Of a DNA stretch of 64,000 nucleotides, positions 58,929 through 64,000 are shown piece by piece. The first letter of the stretch is position 1. The number at the start of each line of letters is the position of its first letter. The notes below the pieces were generated by a model. That model saw only the letters and a list, made by a program, of their open reading frames with translations. It was not told the origin of the DNA and searched no databases. The position numbers were made by a program, and so were the translations under genes. Where the stretch lies: assembly GCA_014649555.1 (NCBI GenBank), contig BMTG01000003.1, positions 62,001-126,000 on the forward strand, read 5' to 3'. Origin of the DNA: Streptomyces globisporus (GTDB taxonomy: Bacteria; Actinomycetota; Actinomycetes; Streptomycetales; Streptomycetaceae).

Positions 58929-59693
58929 ATGACTCAGCAGCCGACGCCCTCCGCCCTGGTCTCCACGTTCGCGCCCGGGGGCGCCCTGCGGGCCTCGATC
59001 AACCTCGGCAACCCGATCCTGGCCCACCGGGACCCGGCGAGCGGCGAGCCGGCCGGGGTCTCCGTCGACCTGGCCCGGGAGTTCGGGCGGCGGCTGGGGG
59101 TGCCCGTGGAGCTGGTGGCCTTCGAGCGGGCCGCGCTGTCGGTCGACGCGGTCCGGGCCGAGCAGGCGGACATCGGGTTCTTCGCGGTCGACCCGGCGCG
59201 GGGCGAGGGGCTGCGGTTCACCGCCCCCTATGTCCTCATCGAGGGCAGCTACCTGGTGCCGGAGCGTGCCACCGTCGCCGAGAACGGCCAGGTGGACCGC
59301 GAGGGCACCCGGATCTCGGTCGGGGCCGGGTCCGCGTACGACCTCTTCCTCACCCGCGAGATCCGCCACGCCGAGGTCGTCCGGCTGGAGGGCGCCCCGC
59401 GCGCGCTCGCGGCCCTGCGCGCGGGCGAGGTCGACGTGGCCGCCGGGATCCGGCAGTTGCTGGAGGCGGACGCCGTGCGTGAGGAGGGTGTACGGGTGCT
59501 GCCGGGGCGGTTCATGGTGATCCAGCAGGCCATGGGGGTGCCGGCCGGGCGAGGGGCGGCGGCGCAGGAGCTGCTGGCGTCGTTCGTTGAGGAGATGAAG
59601 GCGGGCGGTTTCGTCGCGGACGCTCTCCAGCGTCATGGCGTCGAGGGCGCGTCGGTGGCCCCCGCCCAGGAGATCTCGGTGGAAGCCAGGTAG
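58929..59693 (+). CDS. Amino-acid-type solute-binding protein without signal peptide
   Basis: 254 residues of the PF00497 fold: GGALRASINLGNPILAHRDPASGEPAGVSVDLAREFGRRLGVPVELVAFERAALSVDAVRAEQADIGFFAVDPARGEGLRFTAPYVLIEGSYLV. The N-terminus (MTQQPTPSALVSTFAPGG) has no signal or lipobox, so the protein should stay in the cytoplasm. Homologues of this length are known as stand-alone, possibly enzymatic or sensing, proteins. No transporter genes adjoin except the truncated ATPase. Its 3' end overlaps the GH20 remnant by 61 bp on the other strand. Confidence 0.82.
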   Translation: MTQQPTPSALVSTFAPGGALRASINLGNPILAHRDPASGEPAGVSVDLAREFGRRLGVPVELVAFERAALSVDAVRAEQADIGFFAVDPARGEGLRFTAPYVLIEGSYLVPERATVAENGQVDREGTRISVGAGSAYDLFLTREIRHAEVVRLEGAPRALAALRAGEVDVAAGIRQLLEADAVREEGVRVLPGRFMVIQQAMGVPAGRGAAAQELLASFVEEMKAGGFVADALQRHGVEGASVAPAQEISVEAR

Positions 59694-60036
59694 GCGAGTC
59701 CTCGCTGTTCCCAGAGCCGGCCGTGGTGGGCCAGGCGGGTGCGGTGGTCGTCCCAGTCGGGGGCCCGGCCGGTCCAGGCGGCGGCCGCGACGGACGGGAG
59801 GCGCGGGAGCAGCAGAGTCGTCACATCGTCGAGGGACGTGATGGATTCGGCGAAGACGGTGGCCTCCACCCCGGCGACCCGGTCGTCGGGGATGCCGTGG
59901 GAGGCCGGGGCCCAGCGGGCGGCGTGCTCGACGCCGAGAGGGCGGTAGGTGGGGAAGCCGGCCGTCGGTCAGCCGGCACACGCCGTCGAGGATCGTGGCG
60001 ACGGCTTTCGTCGTCGCCGGGTCCGCGAGGTCCAGC
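59633..60036 (-). pseudogene. 3' remnant of a GH20 beta-N-acetylhexosaminidase
   Basis: On the minus strand the last ~110 codons read GFPTYRPLGVEHAARWAP, then GVEATVFAESITSLDDVTTLLLPRLPSVAAAAWTGRAPDWDDHRTRLAHHGRLWEQRGLAYLASTEISW. This is the usual C-terminal end of GH20 (GVEA-x-WSET, LLPRL, the WDD-x-R-x-RLA-x-HG helix). A little upstream, in another frame, lies LADPATTKAVATILDGVCRLT, like an inner GH20 helix. The catalytic DE pair and the N-terminal two thirds are gone. Confidence 0.72.
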
Positions 60037-60040
60037 GGAG

Positions 60041-60952
60041 GGCCGGATCGTGGAGACCGGCGCCGCCGAGCACATCGTCCGCTCCCCCGAACACCCCTAC
60101 ACCCGGTCCCTGCTCGGCGCGGTCCTCGACGACGCGCCGGCCCGGGAGCCGTGGCAGCCGCGCGAGGCGAGGAGCACCACCGTACGACCACCACCGTTCT
60201 CCCTCGACATCCGGCCGGGCGAGACCCTCGGTCTGGTCGGCGAGTCCGGTTCCGGCAAGACGACGATCGGCCGGGCGGTCCTCGGGCTGGCCCCCGTGCA
60301 GTCGGGGTCCATCACCTTCGCGGGGGAGCGCATCGAGCGGGCCGGGGCCGCCCGCCGGCGGGCGCTCAGCCGGGACCTCCAGGTGGTGTTCCAGGACCCG
60401 TACACCTCGCTCAACCCGTCCCGTACGGTCGGGGACACACTCGGCGAACCCCTGCTGGGCCAGGGAGTCGGCGCGCAGGCCCGTGCCCGGATCGCCGAAC
60501 TCCTCGACCGGGTACGCCTGCCGGCCGACGCGGCGGACCGGCTGCCCCGGGAGTTCTCCGGAGGGCAGCGTCAACGCGTCGCCATCGCGCGAGCGTTGGC
60601 GTTGCGGCCCCGGGTGGTGATCTGCGACGAGCCGGTGTCGGCCCTGGACCTGACGACCCAGCGCACGGTGCTCGAACTGCTGCTGGAGATCCAGGAGGAG
60701 TCCGGCGTCGCCTATCTCTTCGTCACGCACGACCTGTCGGTGGTCCGCTTCATGAGCCACCGGGTGGCGGTGATCCGGGGCGGCGAGCTCGTCGAGACGG
60801 GCGACGCGCGGAGCGTCACCTCCGAGCCCCGGCACCCCTACACACAGGCGCTGATGCTCGCCGCTCCCGTCGCGGACGTCACGGAGCAGCGACGGCGGAG
60901 GGAGGCGGCGCACGCATCGGCACCGGCCTGTCCGACCGGGCGACCCCGGTGA
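60041..60952 (+). pseudogene. 5'-truncated dipeptide/oligopeptide ABC transporter ATPase (DppD-DppF fusion)
   Basis: The frame starts with GRIVETGAAEHIVRSPEHPYTRSLLGAV, the tail of a first, DppD-like ATPase. It then holds one full DppF-like ATPase: Walker A LVGESGSGKTTIG, FQDPYTSLNPSRTV, signature FSGGQRQRVAIARAL, Walker B RVVICDEPVSALDL, and the family tail EPRHPYTQALMLAAPV. Most of the first ATPase of a normal ~550-residue fused protein is missing. The second half could still be made from an internal GTG (60050), but no permease is near. The 5' break coincides with the GH20 break. Confidence 0.78.
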
Positions 60953-60974
60953 CCGGGCGACCGGCCGCCGGGGG

Positions 60975-61475
60975 TCAGCGGCGGAGGGTCAGCACGCGGG
61001 TGATGCTGCCGTCGTCCTCCTCGACGTCCCTCACGTACGCGAAGCCCATCCTGTCCAGCAGGGTCAGCGAGGCCTCGTTCGCGGCGGCGACGGTGGCGTG
61101 GACCTCGTTCAGTCCGAGGGTGTCGAAGCCGTGCGCGACGACGGCCCGGGCCAGTTCGGTGCCCAGGCCGGAGCCCCACGCCGTGGGCGCGAGGGCGTAG
61201 ATGATCTCGTGGCCGTCCACGGTGTCGGTCCGCTTGATCTCGGCGTGGCCGACCAGCCGGCCGTCACGGCGGACGGCCCAGACGGCGAACAGGTCCTGGG
61301 CGTAGACCTTGCTGAAGACCCGCCCGAACAGCGCCCGGTCCTCCGCCTCGGAGGAAGGGCCGTCACCCATCCATCGGGACACCCTGGTGTCCTGGAACAG
61401 GGCGACGAAGTCCTCTTCGTCCTCGGGGACGTACGGCTCCAGCAGGAGCCTCTCGGTGCGCAGAGTCGGGGTCAC
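60975..61475 (-). CDS. GNAT acetyltransferase (RimJ/RimL type)
   Basis: 166 residues: LRTERLLLEPYVPEDEEDFVALFQDTRVSRWMG at the N-terminus, acetyl-CoA-binding AWGSGLGTELARAVVAHGFDTLGLNEVHATVAAANEASLTLLDRMGF, closing GSITRVLTLRR. Family members acetylate protein N-termini, amino acids or drugs; the substrate is unknown. GTG start. Confidence 0.9.
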   Translation of the reverse strand: MTPTLRTERLLLEPYVPEDEEDFVALFQDTRVSRWMGDGPSSEAEDRALFGRVFSKVYAQDLFAVWAVRRDGRLVGHAEIKRTDTVDGHEIIYALAPTAWGSGLGTELARAVVAHGFDTLGLNEVHATVAAANEASLTLLDRMGFAYVRDVEEDDGSITRVLTLRR

Positions 61476-61537
61476 GGCGCGTGACGCTACCCGGGCGGCG
61501 GGCGCCCGGGCAATCGGCTTTTCCCGTACGGCCGCTG

Positions 61538-61705
61538 CTAACGGCCCGGGTCGGGCGTGGGCTCCTCGCGGAGCAGTCGCAGGGCTTTCGCCCGCAGCCG
61601 TCGACGGTGCTCGGGGTCGGTGGCCCGGTCGGCGGCGCGGCCCAGTTCCTCGGCGCGTTCACGGGTGCGGCGGGCTCGCTCCACCGGGCTGTCGTACAGG
61701 TTCAT
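61538..61705 (-). CDS. Small helical charged protein, 55 residues
   Basis: The ATG at 61705 has GGAGG eight bases upstream. The protein is NLYDSPVERARRTRERAEELGRAADRATDPEHRRRLRAKALRL and a short tail: one long amphipathic, Arg/Glu-rich helix pair with a TDPEHRRRLR turn. Similar small proteins of unknown function are common in Streptomyces (DUF6381-like, by memory). Confidence 0.65.
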   Translation of the reverse strand: MNLYDSPVERARRTRERAEELGRAADRATDPEHRRRLRAKALRLLREEPTPDPGR

Positions 61706-61854
61706 GGGGGTGTCCTCCGTCGTGGGTCCTCCGTCGGCGACCGGCGTTGCGTACGCGACCGGAGCCCCAGCGTCACCGGAGTCGGTGCGGTCCGCATCTC
61801 GTGCGGCTACGTTCGGTGACGGTGCAGGAGGATCGTGATCCGACGGCAGGCGTC

Positions 61855-61886
61855 GGCCCCACCGCCGGTCGGTCGGCGGTGGGGCC
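61855..61886 (-). terminator. 13-bp perfect hairpin after the 59-residue membrane protein
   Basis: GGCCCCACCGCCG (61855-61867) and CGGCGGTGGGGCC (61874-61886) pair perfectly around a 6-base loop, 13 bases beyond the stop of the leftward small gene. Confidence 0.75.
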
Positions 61887-61899
61887 GTGAGGGGACGGT

Positions 61900-62079
61900 T
61901 CAGCGCCGGCGCGAGCCGCCGATCCGGGTGCCCGCGCCCACACCCGCGACATGCAGGGCGAGGAGCATGAGGCCGAGCAGCATCACGTTGGTCGACGCGA
62001 ACACGTCGTTCGTGGAGATGTCGGCCGCGTTGATGAGGAACGCGATGAAGAACAGGACTGCGGCAGCTATACCGAGCAT
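61900..62079 (-). CDS. 59-residue two-helix membrane protein
   Basis: A short gene with AAGGAG eight bases before its ATG. The translation starts MLGIAAAVLFFIAFLINAAD, a first membrane helix. A polar turn (ISTNDVFASTN), a second helix (VMLLGLMLLALHVAGVG) and a basic end (RIGGSRRR) follow. Two helices with a short outside loop fit a small integral membrane protein of unknown role. A clean terminator follows. It is compact enough to be missed by gene callers. Confidence 0.75.
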   Translation of the reverse strand: MLGIAAAVLFFIAFLINAADISTNDVFASTNVMLLGLMLLALHVAGVGAGTRIGGSRRR

Positions 62080-62170
62080 GGGGAGCTCCTTCCGAGCGGT
62101 GACCTCCGTGTGCCCGGGATCGCGGGACGTACGCCGGGGTGCGCCTGCCCGAACTCACCGGGGCAGGCCG

Positions 62171-62605
62171 TCAGTCGGCGGTGTGGTCCGGATGCCCCTG
62201 GGTCCGCCGGGCCGCCTTCATCTCGGCTTCGTGAAGATGGTCGCGGCCCTCGGCGAGTTCCTGTCTGATCTCCCGTTCGATCGCCCGGAACACGTCGTAG
62301 TAGGTGGCGTTGTACTCCTCGACGATCTGGAACGTCCAGTGCCCGGGGATGACGTTGCGGCCGAGGATCTCCCGTTCGACCTGATCGGCCCGGCGCCCGT
62401 GTCCCGCCGCGCGGAGCAGTCGTACGGCATCGTCGAGTGCCAGGTCGGCGCTCCCGGTGAGCTGATGGAACTCGTAGAGAGCGCCGCGAGCCCGCTCGGC
62501 TGTCTCCAGCGCCTTCGACAGAGCCCCCAGGGCCTCCACGGTCGTGTCGGTGACGCCTTCGGGCCGCCGGTGCCGCGGATCGGGCGGAGGGGTTCCAGCG
62601 TTCAT
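62171..62605 (-). CDS. Conserved helical protein, unknown function
   Basis: 144 residues, ATG with AAGGAG close upstream. Mostly alpha-helical: VEALGALSKALETAERARGALYEFHQLTGSADLALDDAVRLLRAAGHGRRADQVEREILGRNVIPGHWTFQIVEEYNATYYDVFRAIEREIRQELAEGRDHLHEAEMKAARRTQGHP. No cysteine, no membrane segment. It resembles small Streptomyces proteins without an assigned name. It precedes the small membrane protein on the same strand. Confidence 0.75.
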   Translation of the reverse strand: MNAGTPPPDPRHRRPEGVTDTTVEALGALSKALETAERARGALYEFHQLTGSADLALDDAVRLLRAAGHGRRADQVEREILGRNVIPGHWTFQIVEEYNATYYDVFRAIEREIRQELAEGRDHLHEAEMKAARRTQGHPDHTAD

Positions 62606-62764
62606 GGGACTCCTTGTCCACGGGGCGGCCGTTCGCTCCCCCCTTCCTACCCGCAATCCCCCGCTCCCGCCGGGGCCGATCGGCGAAGTGGACGAGCGTC
62701 CGGGCCGCACGGGCGGGCCGGAAGGGCGGGCTGCTCCCCTCCTTCCGGCCCGGGGCTCCCCCGG

Positions 62765-63727
62765 TCAGCCCTCTTCCTCGCTCTCCTCGTCCTCCTCGCC
62801 CTCGAAGGCGTCACCGATCTCGTCGACGACCTCGGCCGCGACCAGGCCGCCGACGACCCCCACGGCCACGCCCGCCGCGACCCCGGCCACCACCGCGCCC
62901 GTACCGGGGCCCGAGCGGTGCCCGTCGCCGTGCGAGGGAGTCACGGCATGGCCCTCGTGGCCGGCGATGACCTCCTTCAGCCAGGCGTCGACCTGGGCGT
63001 TCCAGTCGGTCTGCGGGACCGCGTGGTGGGATGCGGTGAAGCGGTGCACCGTGTCGTGGCCCTCGGAGAAGAGCCCGGCGCGCTTGTCCGCCTCGATGAC
63101 GATCTCCAGGCCGCCCGGTGCGGCGATGAAGGTCACCTCGATCTCGTTCACGGTGTGCGCGTGGCCGGCGGGCGGGAGGATCTCGATCTCCTGGTAGCAG
63201 GGCAGCTGCTGGCCGGTGCCACGGATGTGGCCGAGCTCCAGGTCCGCGGACCTGAAGGCGTAGCCGAGCTGCCCGAAGGCCTCCAGGATCGCTTCCTGCG
63301 CGGGGAGCGGTCCCACCGCGAGCGCGTCGAGGTCGCCCTTGTCGCGTGCCCCCGCGATCTCCAGCTCCGTCCGGATGCCGAGCACGGGACCGAGGTGCTG
63401 GCCGTGGAGTTCGGTGATCGGCGTCTCCCACGGCAGGGTGACGGTGAAGGGCACCGTGTGGTCGGCCTCCTCCGCCAGCCGGAATCCACCGCCGACGGTG
63501 AACCGTTCGAGGACGACCGTGCCCTCGTCCTCTTCCTCCTGGCCCTCCCTCTCGACCCGGGCGACGAGGAGAAGGGAGATCCGGTCGACCGTCACCTCCG
63601 ACCCGCCGCCCCGCAGGCGGACCTCCCCGGAGAGGGGACCACCGGGCAGGGCCGGGCCGGGATGGAGAACGGTGTCGACCGAGGGGCCACCGACCCCGAG
63701 GGCTCCGAGCAACTTCTTGAACACCAT
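62765..63727 (-). CDS. Spo0M-like sporulation-control protein (arrestin fold)
   Basis: 320 residues: VFKKLLGALGVGGPSVDTVLHPGPALPGGPLSGEVRLRGGGSEVTVDRISLLLVARVE starts the SpoOM beta-sandwich pair, with VPFTVTLPWETPITELHGQHLGPVLGIRTELEIAGARDKGDLDALAVGPLPAQEAILEAF in the middle. The C-terminal part adds a Gly/Ala/Val-rich helix (VVAGVAAGVAVGVVGGLVAAEVVDEIG) and an acidic tail (EGEEDEESEEEG), longer than the basic family. Spo0M affects sporulation or cell structure by an unknown mechanism. Start ATG 63727, with AAGGAG rather far (12 bases). Confidence 0.9.
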   Translation of the reverse strand: MVFKKLLGALGVGGPSVDTVLHPGPALPGGPLSGEVRLRGGGSEVTVDRISLLLVARVEREGQEEEDEGTVVLERFTVGGGFRLAEEADHTVPFTVTLPWETPITELHGQHLGPVLGIRTELEIAGARDKGDLDALAVGPLPAQEAILEAFGQLGYAFRSADLELGHIRGTGQQLPCYQEIEILPPAGHAHTVNEIEVTFIAAPGGLEIVIEADKRAGLFSEGHDTVHRFTASHHAVPQTDWNAQVDAWLKEVIAGHEGHAVTPSHGDGHRSGPGTGAVVAGVAAGVAVGVVGGLVAAEVVDEIGDAFEGEEDEESEEEG

Positions 63728-64000
63728 GGGCGGCGTCCGCTCCTTCTGTGGATGGGCGACCGAGGGGGCGTGAGCCACCTCGCCGGGCAGAAGCTCCCGG
63801 GAGGTAAAGGATTTCCCGAGCCCGCAACCGCTACGCACGGTTCCGGCCATCAAGATCGCGGTCGGCCGCCCGCCACCGCGCCCCGTCACCCAGCGCGAGA
63901 AGCCTCCCCAGGACGGCACTCCGTGTGACGCCCGCCACTCCCCATTGCTTTGCGCTCCCTTTACTATCTATCAGGCGGGTTTCACACCCGTCCCCCACCG
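63728..64000. other. Window end, upstream of the Spo0M-like gene
   Basis: No gene is visible in the last 273 bp. CCCTTTACTATCTATCAGGC near 63958 is AT-rich for this genome and could be part of a promoter for a gene beyond the window. Confidence 0.35.

Noticed and set aside
1..64000. CRISPR arrays, tRNA or rRNA genes, insertion sequences, attachment sites
   Set aside because: No regularly spaced repeats, no cloverleaf or 16S/23S landmarks, no transposase or integrase frames were seen. The two gene scars show no IS ends or target duplications.

Overview
The window is about 72% G+C. It has strong third-position GC bias, GTG starts, Shine-Dalgarno sites and families typical of Streptomyces: a CYP105-type P450 with a 3Fe-4S ferredoxin, a snapalysin protease, Spo0M, and long inverted-repeat terminators without U-tracts. 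I read it as a Streptomyces chromosome segment of mixed primary and accessory content. No rRNA, tRNA, CRISPR array, phage or insertion sequence is visible.

Layout. 1-5.4 kb: the 3' end of a LacI-type regulator, then two glycoside hydrolases (a TIM-barrel cellulase-like enzyme and a GH3) and a decayed relic of a secreted carbohydrate-active protein. 5.4-16.2 kb: small housekeeping and accessory genes. These are a DUF3253 protein, two SAM methyltransferases, a DedA protein, a TerB protein, a secreted protein, P450 plus ferredoxin, an EF-G-binding-type zinc protein divergent from a TetR/SGNH-hydrolase pair with a clear palindromic operator, and snapalysin. 16.4-24.2 kb: a sirtuin, an aldo/keto reductase, a three-gene ABC importer led by what I read as a cobalamin riboswitch (so probably BtuCDF), a deletion-like scar joining two 5'-truncated divergent genes (EEP-family and histidine kinase), an ABM-domain protein and a P-loop kinase.

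24.4-36.7 kb is one giant gene of 4,094 codons. It encodes a fatty-acyl-AMP ligase / type I PKS / NRPS hybrid ordered FAAL-ACP-KS-AT-KR-ACP-C-A-PCP-C, followed by a Rossmann domain resembling cyanobacterial acyl-ACP reductase (AAR). This is the strongest candidate for an undescribed system: a single-gene lipopeptide assembly line with an unusual terminal domain. It is followed after 48 bp by a five-gene operon (SWIM-like zinc protein, partner, VWA protein, MoxR-type AAA+ ATPase, DUF5682 protein) related to the uncharacterised E. coli yehLMPQ group.

44.3-57.4 kb: a short-chain dehydrogenase, then a polysaccharide-utilisation locus. It has a SIS isomerase, a tagatose-type class II aldolase, a phosphodiesterase-HAD fusion, a 2-hydroxyacid dehydrogenase, a carbohydrate ABC importer (SBP and two permeases), a DeoR/LacI chimeric regulator and a Tat-exported family 8 polysaccharide lyase. 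A short motif recurs at the promoters of the importer, the regulator and the lyase. I infer uptake of glycosaminoglycan or similar lyase products, followed by amino-sugar or tagatose-phosphate catabolism.

57.4-64 kb: an AAC(3)-type acetyltransferase, a DinB protein, a leaderless solute-binding protein, a second scar joining a GH20 remnant to a 5'-truncated peptide-transporter ATPase, a GNAT acetyltransferase, three small conserved-looking genes (one a 59-residue membrane protein) and a Spo0M-like protein.
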